A stretch of DNA of 64,000 bases, from NCBI GenBank assembly GCA_023391625.1, contig JAEWAN010000025.1, positions 1 through 64,000 of the forward strand, written 5' to 3'. Below, in pieces: positions 25,435-35,367 of this stretch (the stretch's first letter is position 1; each line of letters opens with the position of its first letter). This DNA is from Bacteroidota bacterium (lineage in GTDB: Bacteria > Bacteroidota > Bacteroidia > Bacteroidales > Paludibacteraceae). The position numbers and the translations under genes were made by a program. The notes beneath the pieces were generated by a model. That model saw only the letters and a program-made list of their open reading frames with translations. It ran no database searches and was not told the origin of the DNA.

Positions 25435-25490
25435 TTCTTGAATAAGAATCATTTATTTAAGTAAAATTTACCTATTAGGATGATAATAAC

Positions 25491-26861
25491 ATGAAAAAGA
25501 AATTTTTAATTTTAGCGCTTCCTTTTTTACTATTTGCGTGTAACAAACCTGTTGGCGAACTTGTTGGTTTAGGTACGTCGGATTCATTCAAGGAAGCAAC
25601 ACCTTACGGCATGGTGTATATCAAACGCGGTTCTTTCTTAATGGGACCTAATGATCAGTCTGCCATGGGATCCATTAATGAAAAACTGATTCAAGCTACA
25701 ATTGATGCGTTTTGGATGGACGACACAGAGATTACTAACGATGAGTACAAACAATTTGTAGAATGGGTACGCGACTCTGTAGCTCGCCGTGCTTTGGTTT
25801 TAGCCGGAAGAGACGAATATCTTCAGGTAGGCCGTAATCAATTGTATGAAGACCTGGATCCGGAAACAGCTCCATTGAACTGGAAAGCTAAAATTCCATG
25901 GGAATCACCAGATGAAGAAATTTCAGATATCTTGTCTTTCATGTATTATGACGGTGACAACATGTTGTCTACAAAAAAAGAATTCAACCCGGGTTCTCTT
26001 CAATACCGTTATGAGTGGATCAATACCGACCAGGTTGCTATTCCTCAAAACAGATATGATGTAAATACAGGCGCTTATGCTCCGGATGCTGTTGTACGTA
26101 TTGACACTTCTTATGTAGATGAATTCGGAGTGATACGTCACGAAACAATCACTCGTCCGTTGCTTTCTCGCCGTGACTTTATTTCTTCTAAAATAATCAA
26201 CGTTTATCCGGATACTATCGGATGGATACGTGACTTCCAGTATACTTACAACGATCCTCGTATGAATATGTATTTCTCACACCATGCATATTCAAACTAT
26301 CCAGTAGTTGGTGTAACCTGGGATCAGGCAGTTGCTTTCTGTAACTGGAGAACCGATTTATATAACGCCACTCATCAGGTAAAGGTATTGGGTTACCGTC
26401 TTCCTACTGAAGCAGAATGGGAATATGCAGCCCGTGGAGGTAGAGAATTTGCTTTGTATCCTTGGGGAAGCAATTATATTCGCGATAGCCGTGGTTGCTA
26501 TATGGCTAACTTTAAACCTATGCAGGGTAATTATTCTGACGATACCGGTGGTACTACTATGAAAGTAGCTTCTTTCCCGCCTAATGACTTCGGATTGTAT
26601 GACATGGCAGGTAACGTAGCGGAATGGACAGTAACAGCTTATAGCGTATCAAGCAACACATTGGTGCATGATATGAATCCAAGCTACTTGTTTAATGCTA
26701 AAAACAGCGATGCTGATATTTTGAAACGTAAAGTAGTGAAAGGCGGATCATGGAAAGATGTCGCTTATTATCTGCAGTGCGGTTCTAAAACCTACGAATA
26801 CCAGAATGAAAGCCGTCCTTATATAGGGTTCCGTTGTGTACGTACATATAATGGTGAATAA
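25491..26861 (+). CDS. gldK: T9SS lipoprotein GldK/PorK
   Basis: The outer-membrane-anchored ring lipoprotein of the type IX secretion system, 456 residues. The lipobox is LLFAC with Cys17. The body is a formylglycine-generating-enzyme (SUMF1-like) fold: GMVYIKRGSFLMGP, DTEITNDEYKQFV, YPVVGVTWDQAVAFCNW, RLPTEAEWEYAARGG, YDMAGNVAEWT and GFRCVRTY. In GldK this fold is structural and forms a ring with GldN. It is the second gene of porP-gldKLMN, and intergenic gaps are 45-57 bp throughout. Confidence 0.96.
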   Translation: MKKKFLILALPFLLFACNKPVGELVGLGTSDSFKEATPYGMVYIKRGSFLMGPNDQSAMGSINEKLIQATIDAFWMDDTEITNDEYKQFVEWVRDSVARRALVLAGRDEYLQVGRNQLYEDLDPETAPLNWKAKIPWESPDEEISDILSFMYYDGDNMLSTKKEFNPGSLQYRYEWINTDQVAIPQNRYDVNTGAYAPDAVVRIDTSYVDEFGVIRHETITRPLLSRRDFISSKIINVYPDTIGWIRDFQYTYNDPRMNMYFSHHAYSNYPVVGVTWDQAVAFCNWRTDLYNATHQVKVLGYRLPTEAEWEYAARGGREFALYPWGSNYIRDSRGCYMANFKPMQGNYSDDTGGTTMKVASFPPNDFGLYDMAGNVAEWTVTAYSVSSNTLVHDMNPSYLFNAKNSDADILKRKVVKGGSWKDVAYYLQCGSKTYEYQNESRPYIGFRCVRTYNGE

Positions 26862-26908
26862 TTAAAATTGAAATACAGAAAAACATAAATAATTAAAATT
26901 AAAAAGAA

Positions 26909-27772
26909 ATGTCTTCAGAACAACCCTCAAAATTTGATATTTGGTGGAATAGCCCCAAAGTAAAACGTGTTGTAGGTGCCGTTTATAGTGCGGGAGCTTC
27001 GGTGGTAATTTTAGGTGCATTATTTAAAATTCAACACTGGACAGGAGCGGGCCTCATGTTAACCTTAGGTATGTGTACGGAAGCTATATTATTCGCTTTA
27101 GGTATTTTTGACCGTATACCGAAAGAATATGAATGGGATAAAGTTTTCACATTTAGTGAAGAAGGTAAAATAAAAGGAGGAGTTGCTGGCGGTGGTGTAG
27201 CCGGTGGCGTTGCATCAAAAACTGTTGCTCCGGTTGATCCTTCAGCAGATTTAGCTTCAGGTATTAAATTATTGTCAGAAACAGCAAAACAACTTTCTTC
27301 TTTAGGAGATGTGGCTGATAGTACAAAAGGTCTTGTTAAAAATATAGATTCAGCTTCAAACGCAGTTTCAGCATTTACGAATGTTCAGGCTTCTTTGAAT
27401 GGAATTACTGCTAATTTGTTCAGCTCTTACGAGTCTTTGAACACTAATATGAATGCAGTGGTAAATGATTCTCATCAGTATAGCGGAAAAGTTGTGGAAA
27501 TCAATAAAAACCTGACTTCTATTAATTCTATCTATGAACTTCAGTTGAAGAACATAAAGGAACAATCTGACGCTATAACAAAACAGACTCAATATGTGAC
27601 AAAAGCAAGTGAAACATTCAACGAAATTGTCACAGATAATCAAAAAATTATATCAGCAACTAAATCAGCAGTTGAAGAAACAGCTAAATTTAAAGATAAT
27701 TCAGCTCTGCTTGCAAATCAGGTAGCAGAATTGAATAGAGTATACGGCAACATGTTAAATGCTTTGAGTTAA
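26909..27772 (+). CDS. gldL: T9SS inner-membrane motor protein GldL/PorL
   Basis: The proton-conducting inner-membrane subunit of the T9SS motor, 287 residues. Two transmembrane helices lie near the N-terminus (VVGAVYSAGASVVILGALF and GLMLTLGMCTEAILFALGIF, the second carrying the conserved membrane Glu). A Gly/Ala-rich hinge (residues 91-106) and a long cytoplasmic coiled-coil region rich in Ser, Asn and Thr follow. GldL forms a pentamer around a GldM dimer. Its length and order in the operon are as expected. Confidence 0.96.
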   Translation: MSSEQPSKFDIWWNSPKVKRVVGAVYSAGASVVILGALFKIQHWTGAGLMLTLGMCTEAILFALGIFDRIPKEYEWDKVFTFSEEGKIKGGVAGGGVAGGVASKTVAPVDPSADLASGIKLLSETAKQLSSLGDVADSTKGLVKNIDSASNAVSAFTNVQASLNGITANLFSSYESLNTNMNAVVNDSHQYSGKVVEINKNLTSINSIYELQLKNIKEQSDAITKQTQYVTKASETFNEIVTDNQKIISATKSAVEETAKFKDNSALLANQVAELNRVYGNMLNALS

Positions 27773-27817
27773 TTCTTTTCTACAAACCAATCAATTAAAG
27801 AATAAAATTATTAATAG

Positions 27818-29362
27818 ATGAGTGGAGCAAAGAATTGTCCGGAAACCCCGAGACAGAAAATGATAGGCATGATGTATTTGGTGTTGACAGCAATGTTGGC
27901 GCTGAATGTATCAACAGAGGTGTTGCAAGGTTTTGCCATGGTCGATGACAGCCTGCGCTCTTCCATAGAATCGTCTGATATACGGATGCGCACTGTCTCT
28001 GCTGAATTTAGAAGCTTGTATGATCTGAATCCTGCTAAGGTAAAAGAATGGTTGGATAAAGCTACGGAAGTAAAAAAACAATCAGATTCTATTTATACTT
28101 ACATTCAGGATTTTAAAGTAAATATGATCCGTTTGGCAGATAAGTCGAAAACGGATAGTACGGGTGTTAACATTATTGCAAAAGATAATTTGGATGCTGC
28201 AAGTCAGTATGCATTGAATCAGGGACACGGTAAAGAACTGAAAAGTAAATTGCTGGAATATCGTCAGTTGTTGATAGAGATGGCTCAAGATAATCCGGCT
28301 AAACAGCAAATGTACAGAAACATGTTCCCTTTGGATGATGAAGGAGGAGGACGTGGTTGGGAGGTAAGAATGTTTGAAACCATGCCTTTGTCTGCAGCGG
28401 TTACTTTGCTGACTAAATATCAAAGTGACGTTAGAGCTGCCGAAGTGGATATGGTTGAATATTTGAAAAACCAGACTGATGCTTTGGACTACCGTGTAAA
28501 CAAAATGGAAGCTTTAGTGGTTCCGGATTCACGTTACGTGGTACAAGGTGGTAATTACAGCGCTAAAATTGTTCTTTCTGCTGTCGATTCAACTGCACGT
28601 CCCGTTTACATTATAGGAAACGATACATTGGACGAAACAGGCCTTTATCAAGTATCAGCTGGTCGGGTAGGAACGTTTACTTATGATGGTAAAATACTGT
28701 TGCAAGGTAATGACGGTGAATATAATGAGTATCCCTTCACCAGCGATTATACGGTGGGCGAACCTTCGGCAACTATTTCAAACGAAGATTTGAAGGTGGT
28801 TTATCAGGGTATTGATAATAAGTTCAGTGTTTCCGTGCCAGGTTTCAGCAATAATGAAATTGATGTTCGGGCTGTTGGAGCTACCGTAGTTAAGAGAGGT
28901 AACCTGTATGTAATTAACCCGAATAAGAATCAGGATAAAGAAATTACTATCAACGTATATGCACGTTTGGACAATGGTAGAACTTCCCTGATGAAAACAG
29001 ATAAATTTCGGGTAAAACAAATTCCAGATCCAAAATCATTTGTGCAATATCGTGATGCGGGCGGCGTTATCCGTCAGAGACAGGAAGGCCGTTTAACCAA
29101 AGCGATGTTACGTGCCAGTGATTTCGAGGTTATTGCAAGTTACGGACCGGATGAATTAATTCAGGCACAATTTAATGTGGTTTCATTTACAATGTCTACT
29201 CCTTTTGGAGCTGTTGATGCTGTAGGATCAAAATTGACAAAGAGACAACTGGATGAAATAGATCGTTTGGAACGTGGTGATTTTATTCTTTTCAGGAATA
29301 TAAAAGCTGTTGGTCCGGATGGAAAAACACGTAGTTTGTCACCAATTCAGGTGGATATATAA
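27818..29362 (+). CDS. gldM: T9SS inner-membrane/periplasmic protein GldM/PorM
   Basis: The partner of GldL that reaches across the periplasm to the GldK-GldN ring, 514 residues. The start GAKNCPETPRQKMIGMMYLV leads into a single transmembrane helix (YLVLTAMLALNVS). A helical D1 domain to about residue 220 and three beta-rich Ig-like domains follow, ending in RSLSPIQVDI. It transmits torque or force from the motor. The gene is 45 bp after gldL and 47 bp before gldN. Confidence 0.96.
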   Translation: MSGAKNCPETPRQKMIGMMYLVLTAMLALNVSTEVLQGFAMVDDSLRSSIESSDIRMRTVSAEFRSLYDLNPAKVKEWLDKATEVKKQSDSIYTYIQDFKVNMIRLADKSKTDSTGVNIIAKDNLDAASQYALNQGHGKELKSKLLEYRQLLIEMAQDNPAKQQMYRNMFPLDDEGGGRGWEVRMFETMPLSAAVTLLTKYQSDVRAAEVDMVEYLKNQTDALDYRVNKMEALVVPDSRYVVQGGNYSAKIVLSAVDSTARPVYIIGNDTLDETGLYQVSAGRVGTFTYDGKILLQGNDGEYNEYPFTSDYTVGEPSATISNEDLKVVYQGIDNKFSVSVPGFSNNEIDVRAVGATVVKRGNLYVINPNKNQDKEITINVYARLDNGRTSLMKTDKFRVKQIPDPKSFVQYRDAGGVIRQRQEGRLTKAMLRASDFEVIASYGPDELIQAQFNVVSFTMSTPFGAVDAVGSKLTKRQLDEIDRLERGDFILFRNIKAVGPDGKTRSLSPIQVDI

Positions 29363-29409
29363 TTTTCTTTAGAAAGTATGTTATTTATTGAAAAAGGAGG
29401 ATCTTTTTT

Positions 29410-30342
29410 ATGAAAAAATATTCAATCATAGTTATCTTAATGTTGGCGTTCATTTGTACAGGAGCAAATGCTCAGGGAACGCGATTACCATTCTTTGATC
29501 CTGCAACCGGAAATATCCGTATGCAAACCACTGAGCTGGATGCTTTAGCTGATACCATTGCAAAAGTAGATCATAGGGTAGATGATGTGTCATGGTACCG
29601 CATAGTATATCGCATTGTTGATATGCGGGATAAACAAAATTACCGTTTGTATTTTCCTGTCCGCGGGGATAATCCGAGCTACCACAGCTTGTTCCAGGTG
29701 ATCATGAACGCTGTTTGCAACGGCGATGTGACTCCTTATGAAAGAGGACGTGAACTGGCTCCTAAATATGACCGTGCGTTGGATGCTGAAGACCTGCATG
29801 CCAATACGCTTCTTCCTAAATTGGATGAAGCTGAACCGAACGTATATCTGGTAGATATAAACGCCTTGGGACAGCCGGAAATTAATATGGACAATTATGC
29901 TGATTACTCTAAAGACGTCTTGAAATATATTATTCAGGAAATCGTGTTCTTTGACAGACATACATCACGTATGTACACTAAAATAATCGGTATTGCTCCG
30001 CTTTATGCCGCTCATCCTGATAAAGCTGCCGCTTCTACTGCAACACAGTCTTTACAGTACTCTATTTTGTTCTGGGTATTCTGGGATGAATTGAGACCAT
30101 CTTTGGCAAGACAGTATGCTATTCCTAACGATAATGGCGCTCAACGTCTGACTTATGATGAATTCTTTACTCAGAAATTGTATTCTTCTTATATCTTAGG
30201 TGATGAAAACTTATTCTCCCGTTCTTTGCTTGATTATGAACGTTTGGTAGGTGAAGAAAAATTTGAAGCATACGTAAAAAGCGAGCAGGCTCGTATTGAA
30301 AACGAATTGTTAAATTTCGAACAGGATCTTTGGGAATATTAA
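29410..30342 (+). CDS. gldN: T9SS periplasmic ring protein GldN/PorN
   Basis: The soluble periplasmic partner that builds the ring with GldK, 310 residues. The signal peptide ends in TGANAQ near residue 22. Family features are DVSWYRIVYRIVDMRDKQN, LYFPVRG, and the late SILFWVFWDELRP and YDEFFTQKLYSSYI. It is the last gene of the operon and is closed by a strong terminator. Confidence 0.95.
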   Translation: MKKYSIIVILMLAFICTGANAQGTRLPFFDPATGNIRMQTTELDALADTIAKVDHRVDDVSWYRIVYRIVDMRDKQNYRLYFPVRGDNPSYHSLFQVIMNAVCNGDVTPYERGRELAPKYDRALDAEDLHANTLLPKLDEAEPNVYLVDINALGQPEINMDNYADYSKDVLKYIIQEIVFFDRHTSRMYTKIIGIAPLYAAHPDKAAASTATQSLQYSILFWVFWDELRPSLARQYAIPNDNGAQRLTYDEFFTQKLYSSYILGDENLFSRSLLDYERLVGEEKFEAYVKSEQARIENELLNFEQDLWEY

Positions 30343-30369
30343 TTTATTCCACAGGCAAGATATGGAAAA

Positions 30370-30404
30370 GAGGAAGTGATCAAACGATCACTTCCTCTTT
30401 TTTT
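30370..30404 (+). terminator. Terminator of the porP-gldKLMN operon
   Basis: A perfect 12-bp stem gaggaagtgatc (30370-30381 with 30386-30397), a four-base loop and seven T residues to 30404. The following 270 bp up to the GH43 gene are AT-rich with no further feature. Confidence 0.9.
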
Positions 30405-30674
30405 ATTGAGATTCTTTTGTGTTGGAGAAAACCTTTTTTATTTCTTGTTTGTTGCATAAGTAAGGTAATACAGATGTTTTTGTTTGTATCTTATAGAATA
30501 GAATTTCCTAAACTTTTACGAAAGATGAGCATAGAAAAAACATGATTTATCTTAAATATTTCTAAGTTTTCTTTTCCTTTTAGCAAAATAAAGTGTTATA
30601 TTTACGTCAATATATATTAAGATAAATTTGTTTATTTTAATTGCTTCTTTATTGAGAATAGTATTAAAACATAA

Positions 30675-31895
30675 ATGTTTAACTTTAATCTAATGCGTAT
30701 GGCACGTTGTCTACTAAATTTATCAAAACTTTCTGTTCCTTCGGTACTGGGAGTCTTTCTTTTATTTTTTGTAGCATGTTCTCCTTCTTCTAAAAAAGGT
30801 GGGGAAGATAATATAAATAAAATATATTCATCATTTACTCCAGGGAATACCTGGATGGACAGTGATAGTGTTCATATAAATGCTCATGGAGGAGGTTTCC
30901 TGTATTATGATGGAAAGTATTACTGGTTCGGAGAGCATAAATCCGATAATACCAACCAGGCTTTGGTGGGTATAAACTGTTATTCTTCAACAGACTTGTA
31001 TAACTGGAAAAAAGAGGGCGTCGCCCTGCCTGTAGTGGAAAATGATTTGAATAGCCCTATTGCTACGGGATGTGTAATGGAAAGGCCAAAAGTGATTTAC
31101 AATCCGGATACTGAGAAATTCGTTATGTATTTTCACCTGGAACTTCCGGGAGAAGGTTATACCTCTGCATATTGTGGAGTCGCCGTCAGTGATAATGTGA
31201 CCGGACCGTATGAGTTTCTGAAGGCAGGTAGGGTAAATCCTAAAATGTGGCCGGCTAACTTTACTCCGGAACAGAGATCATCAACTATTCAAATGGGCGA
31301 CTTGGATTCCTGGACTCCGGAGTGGATAGAAGCGGTAAGAGACGGTTTGTTTGTACGTAACGATTATCCGGACGGACAAATGTCACGCGACCTCACTGTT
31401 TTTGTTGATGACGATGGTAAAGCTTATATGGTTTATGCGTCAGAAGAAAACCTGACTTTGCATTTGGCTGAACTTACGGATGATTACCTGGATTTTACAG
31501 GAAAATATATCCGTATCGCTCCGTGTAGCCACAGTGAAGCTCCTGCGGTATTTAAATATGACGGGCAGTATTTTATGATAGCTTCCGGTTGTTCTAATAA
31601 CTGGGCGCCTAATGATGCCCGTTTATTTGTGGCTGATAATATCTGGGGACCTTGGGAACAATATCCGAACCCTTGTGTGGGCGACAATGCAGACGTGACT
31701 TTCTTCTCACAGAGCACTTATGTATTGCCGGTGGAAGGTAAAGAGAATGCGTTTATTTTTATAGCTGACCGTTGGAATCCGCAACGTCCTATTGACGGTA
31801 CTTATGTGTGGTTGCCTGTTGAGTTTGAGGACGGTTTGCCTGTTTTACGCTGGCAGGATGAATGGGACTTAGGTGTGTTTGATGTAAAAAATTGA
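30675..31895 (+). CDS. GH43-family glycoside hydrolase lipoprotein
   Basis: A 406-residue lipoprotein with a five-bladed beta-propeller glycosidase domain. The lipobox is LFFVAC (Cys35); the start could also be Met7 or Met9, which would give a more usual signal length. GH43 landmarks are DSVHINAHGGGFLYYDGKYYWFGEH, where the first Asp or His region forms the active-site floor, ERPKVIYNPDTEKFVMYFH, SRDLTVFVDDDGKAYMVYAS and HSEAPAVFKYDGQYFMIASG with the expected catalytic Glu. The pattern recalls GH43 subfamilies active on galactan side chains, which is a weak inference. It is a lone gene with no SusCD pair nearby. Confidence 0.85.
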   Translation: MFNFNLMRMARCLLNLSKLSVPSVLGVFLLFFVACSPSSKKGGEDNINKIYSSFTPGNTWMDSDSVHINAHGGGFLYYDGKYYWFGEHKSDNTNQALVGINCYSSTDLYNWKKEGVALPVVENDLNSPIATGCVMERPKVIYNPDTEKFVMYFHLELPGEGYTSAYCGVAVSDNVTGPYEFLKAGRVNPKMWPANFTPEQRSSTIQMGDLDSWTPEWIEAVRDGLFVRNDYPDGQMSRDLTVFVDDDGKAYMVYASEENLTLHLAELTDDYLDFTGKYIRIAPCSHSEAPAVFKYDGQYFMIASGCSNNWAPNDARLFVADNIWGPWEQYPNPCVGDNADVTFFSQSTYVLPVEGKENAFIFIADRWNPQRPIDGTYVWLPVEFEDGLPVLRWQDEWDLGVFDVKN

Positions 31896-31926
31896 TATCC
31901 TGTAATTAAGGCTTTATGATATATGG

Positions 31927-31963
31927 ATCGCCGGATAGGTTTTGCTTATCCGGCGATTTGTTT
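31927..31963 (+). terminator. Terminator after the GH43 gene
   Basis: A perfect 11-bp GC-rich stem atcgccggata (31927-31937 with 31947-31957) followed by a T-rich tail. Confidence 0.8.
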
Positions 31964-31993
31964 GGATAGCCCTGTTGTTTCGCTAAAAAGTCT

Positions 31994-32001
31994 TATTTTT
32001 G
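31994..32001 (+). promoter_or_regulatory. -7 box for mnmA
   Basis: TATTTTTG, full match to TAnnTTTG, 27 bp before the ATG at 32029. Confidence 0.6.
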
Positions 32002-32028
32002 CAAATCAAATTCGTAATCTAAATAAAT

Positions 32029-33099
32029 ATGAATGTAGCAACTCTTCTTTCGGGCGGGGTAGATAGTTCTGTAGTGGTTCATTTATTAAAAGAATCGGGA
32101 ATTACTCCTTCTTTGTTTTACATCAAAATCGGCTCAAATGACGATGATGAACTTCATTGTACTTCAGAAGAGGATATAGAAATGGCAACGCTGGTTGCCC
32201 ATAAGTATGGCTGCAAGCTGGAAGTCATAGACTTGCATCGCGACTACTGGGATAATGTTGTGGCTTATACGATAGATAAAGTGAAGAGAGGGCTTACTCC
32301 GAATCCGGATGTGATGTGCAATAAACTGATTAAGTTCGGTGTCTTTGAACAGCGAGTCGGAAAGTTTTTTGATAAAACGGCTACGGGACATTATGCTACA
32401 ACGACGGAAATAGATGGTAAAACTTACTTATCTACGGCTAAAGATCCATTAAAGGATCAGACGGATTTTCTTGCCCAATTGGATTCTTTGCAGGTTTCCA
32501 AGCTGATGTTCCCTGTTGGCCCTTATATGAAAGGAGAAGTTCGCGACATTGCAGCCAGGGCTAACCTGCCTACGGCAAAAAGGCATGACAGCCAGGGAAT
32601 TTGTTTCCTGGGAAAGGTAAACTACAATGATTTTATAGCCCGTTATCTGGGAGAGAAAAACGGGCCTATTGTGGAACTGGAAACGGGAAAAATCCTGGGA
32701 GAACATAAAGGCTATTGGTTTCACACAGTGGGGCAGCGTAAAGGCTTGTCTCTGTCCGGCGGTCCCTGGTATGTTATTAAAAAGGATATTGAGGCAAACG
32801 CTGTTTTTGTATCACGGGGGTACGATGTGGAAACGCAATATGGTTATGAATTTGACATGCATGGTTTCCATTTTATTACAGATAATCCCTGGGAGAATAT
32901 CCCGTTACAGGGAGCGGACATTACATTTAAAATAAGGCATACGCCGGAATTTACCAAAGGGAAGCTTTTCCGTAATCAGGATACTTATCGTATTGTTTCG
33001 GAAGATAAACTGCAGGGCATTGCTCCCGGACAGTTCGGGGTGGTGTATGATGCACAGTCCCATATCTGTATAGGTAGTGGTGAAATATCAGCTTCTTAA
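32029..33099 (+). CDS. mnmA: tRNA 2-thiouridine(34) synthase MnmA
   Basis: Thiolates the wobble uridine of Lys, Glu and Gln tRNAs in the cytoplasm. The 356-residue protein has the PP-loop LLSGGVDSSVVVHLL (residues 6-20), NPDVMCNKLIKF with the first catalytic Cys, TGHYATT, and QGICFLG with the second Cys, then a C-terminal beta-barrel. Length is typical. It is transcribed alone between its own promoter and a palindromic terminator. Confidence 0.95.
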   Translation: MNVATLLSGGVDSSVVVHLLKESGITPSLFYIKIGSNDDDELHCTSEEDIEMATLVAHKYGCKLEVIDLHRDYWDNVVAYTIDKVKRGLTPNPDVMCNKLIKFGVFEQRVGKFFDKTATGHYATTTEIDGKTYLSTAKDPLKDQTDFLAQLDSLQVSKLMFPVGPYMKGEVRDIAARANLPTAKRHDSQGICFLGKVNYNDFIARYLGEKNGPIVELETGKILGEHKGYWFHTVGQRKGLSLSGGPWYVIKKDIEANAVFVSRGYDVETQYGYEFDMHGFHFITDNPWENIPLQGADITFKIRHTPEFTKGKLFRNQDTYRIVSEDKLQGIAPGQFGVVYDAQSHICIGSGEISAS

Positions 33100-33136
33100 A
33101 TAGTTGTTACGGCAGTTTGCATATATACGGAAAATG

Positions 33137-33176
33137 AAAATCGTCAGGAAATAAATATTTATTTCCTGACGATTTT
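33137..33176. terminator. Palindromic bidirectional terminator between mnmA and the EF-G-like gene
   Basis: A 40-bp perfect palindrome (arms begin aaaatcgtcaggaaataaat) with A-run and T-run edges, placed between convergent genes. Confidence 0.88.
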
Positions 33177-33207
33177 TTATAGAAAGATTAAATGGCAAAA
33201 CGGAGTG

Positions 33208-35367
33208 TTATTCGTCTTCTTTTTTAGTTGCTTCGTATTCTTTAAGCAGTTTTTCCTGTAAATCCATAGGTACGAGTTCATAACCGCTGAATTTCATGGA
33301 GAAAGAAGCCCGTCCGCCGGATAATGAACTTAAACTGGTGGAATAGTTGCTCATTTCTTTTAACGGAACTTTAGCTACCAGTTTTTCAAACCCTTTTTCG
33401 CTGGACATACCCATGATTACCGCACGACGTCCCTGCATATCGCTCATTACGTCGCCCAGACGATCGGAAGGAGTAAGCACTTCTACGTCATATACCGGTT
33501 CCAGCAGCTTAGGCCCTGCTTCTTTAAATGCTTGTGAGAATGCGTTACGTCCTGCCAGACGGAAAGATATTTCATTAGAGTCCACCGGATGCATTTTACC
33601 ATCATACACAATCACCCGAACGTCACGGGCATAAGAACCTGTAAGCGGACCTTGTTCTATCCTGTCCATCAATCCTTTCATGATAGCCGGCATGAAGCGG
33701 GCATCAATGGAGCCTCCCACAATACTGTTGATGAATATCAGTTTTCCACCCCATTCCAGGTCTATCTCCTGCGTATCGCGCACGCTGATTTTATATTCCT
33801 GTCCTCCGAATTTATAAGTGGTAGGAGCCGGCATGCCTTCATAATACGGTTCGATAATCAAGTGTACTTCACCGAATTGTCCTGCACCTCCGGATTGTTT
33901 TTTGTGGCGGTAGTCAGAACGTGCCGCTTTGGTAATAGTTTCCCGGTAAGGAATTTTAGGTTCTTTGAACTCAATAGGAATTTTATCATTGTTTTCAACC
34001 CTCCATTTCAAGGTGCGTAAATGGAATTCTCCCTGTCCGGAAAGGATGGTTTGTTTTAGTTCTTTAGATTGTTCTATAATCCATGTAGGATCTTCTTCAT
34101 GCATCCGTGTCAGCACTTCGTTCAGCTTTTCTTCATCTGCTTCGGTCACGGCTTTGATCGCACGGCGGTATTTCGGTTCCGGATATTGAATTTCCTTGAA
34201 ATCCCATTCAATACCTTTTCCGTTCAGGGTATTGCCTGTGCGTGTGTCTTTTAGCTTAACGGTAGCTCCCAGGTCGCCAGCAACCAGTTCTTCCACTTTT
34301 GTCCTGATTTGTCCGGCTACCGCATATAGCTGGCTGATGCGTTCTTTGGTGTTACGGTTTATATTTTGCAGGTCATCCCCTTCTTTTACTTTTCCGCTCA
34401 TTACTTTGAAGTAGGAAACTTCGCCAAGATGGGGTTCTACGCTTGTTTTAAATACATAAAGGCTTGTCGGTCCATCCGGATCGGGTGATATTTCTTGTCC
34501 GTCTTTTGTTTCCGGTTTAGCTGTTTCGTTGACAGAAGGAACTACGTTGCCTAAAAATTCCATCAAACGGCGCACACACATGTCTTTTTCCGCGCAAACG
34601 CAGAATACGGGGAACATATCGCGATATAGCAGTCCTTTGCGGATACCTTGTCTCATTTCATCTTCCGTCAGTACGCCCTGGTCAAAGAATTTTTCCATCA
34701 GCGCTTCATCATGTTCCGCAGCAGCTTCAACCAATACGTTGTGCAGTTCCTGCGCCTTTTCTATTTCGGTATCGGGAATTTCCAGTACGTCTGGCACGCC
34801 GCCTTCCGGTTTCCACCGGTACATCTTCATTTTGAGTACATCAACTACGGCGTTAAATTGTGGCCCTACATTAACCGGATACTGAATGAGTACGACTTTA
34901 TTTCCGAAATTTTCTTTTAATTGTTCTACTGTTTTATCAAAATCCGCTTTTTCCTGATCCAGTTGGTTCGTTATGAAAATAACAGGTTTGTTGAATTTAT
35001 CTGTGTATCTGAAGTGGTTGCTGGTGCCTACTTCTACTCCGTACTGGGTATTGAGTACGATTAGTGCGGTGTCGGTAACATTGAGGGAGGTAACTACTCC
35101 TCCGATGAAGTCGTCGGAGCCTGGACAGTCAATGAAATTTAGTTTTTTGTTTAGCCACTCTACCTGGGCTACGGTGGAGAAAACGGAGTAACCATATTCT
35201 TTTTCTACCGGGAAATAATCGGATACCGTGTTTTTACCGTCTACGGATCCTCTGCGTTTTATAACACCACTCTCATATAGCATAGCTTCTATAAGAGTGG
35301 TTTTCCCAGAGCCGGAACTTCCCAATAAAGAGATGTTCTTAATTTCGTTAGATTGATATACTTTCAT
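33208..35367 (-). CDS. fusA2: EF-G paralogue with degraded GTPase motifs (EF-G2 type)
   Basis: A 719-residue translation factor with the five-domain EF-G layout. The P-loop reads GSSGSGKT (residues 16-23) rather than the EF-G form GHIDAGKT. Switch I lacks the RGIT motif (EYGYSV instead). Switch II is DCPGSDDF (80-87), so Ser84 stands where the catalytic His sits in DTPGH. G4 is NQLD. Domains III-V are intact (GQGEFHL, QFGEVHL, GRRAVIMGM). In Bacteroides thetaiotaomicron a paralogue of this type is reported to translocate without GTPase activity and to be induced by the carbon regulator Cur; this gene looks like the same class. It is a single gene, and an inverted repeat lies about 105 bp upstream. 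Confidence 0.92.
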   Translation of the reverse strand: MKVYQSNEIKNISLLGSSGSGKTTLIEAMLYESGVIKRRGSVDGKNTVSDYFPVEKEYGYSVFSTVAQVEWLNKKLNFIDCPGSDDFIGGVVTSLNVTDTALIVLNTQYGVEVGTSNHFRYTDKFNKPVIFITNQLDQEKADFDKTVEQLKENFGNKVVLIQYPVNVGPQFNAVVDVLKMKMYRWKPEGGVPDVLEIPDTEIEKAQELHNVLVEAAAEHDEALMEKFFDQGVLTEDEMRQGIRKGLLYRDMFPVFCVCAEKDMCVRRLMEFLGNVVPSVNETAKPETKDGQEISPDPDGPTSLYVFKTSVEPHLGEVSYFKVMSGKVKEGDDLQNINRNTKERISQLYAVAGQIRTKVEELVAGDLGATVKLKDTRTGNTLNGKGIEWDFKEIQYPEPKYRRAIKAVTEADEEKLNEVLTRMHEEDPTWIIEQSKELKQTILSGQGEFHLRTLKWRVENNDKIPIEFKEPKIPYRETITKAARSDYRHKKQSGGAGQFGEVHLIIEPYYEGMPAPTTYKFGGQEYKISVRDTQEIDLEWGGKLIFINSIVGGSIDARFMPAIMKGLMDRIEQGPLTGSYARDVRVIVYDGKMHPVDSNEISFRLAGRNAFSQAFKEAGPKLLEPVYDVEVLTPSDRLGDVMSDMQGRRAVIMGMSSEKGFEKLVAKVPLKEMSNYSTSLSSLSGGRASFSMKFSGYELVPMDLQEKLLKEYEATKKEDE

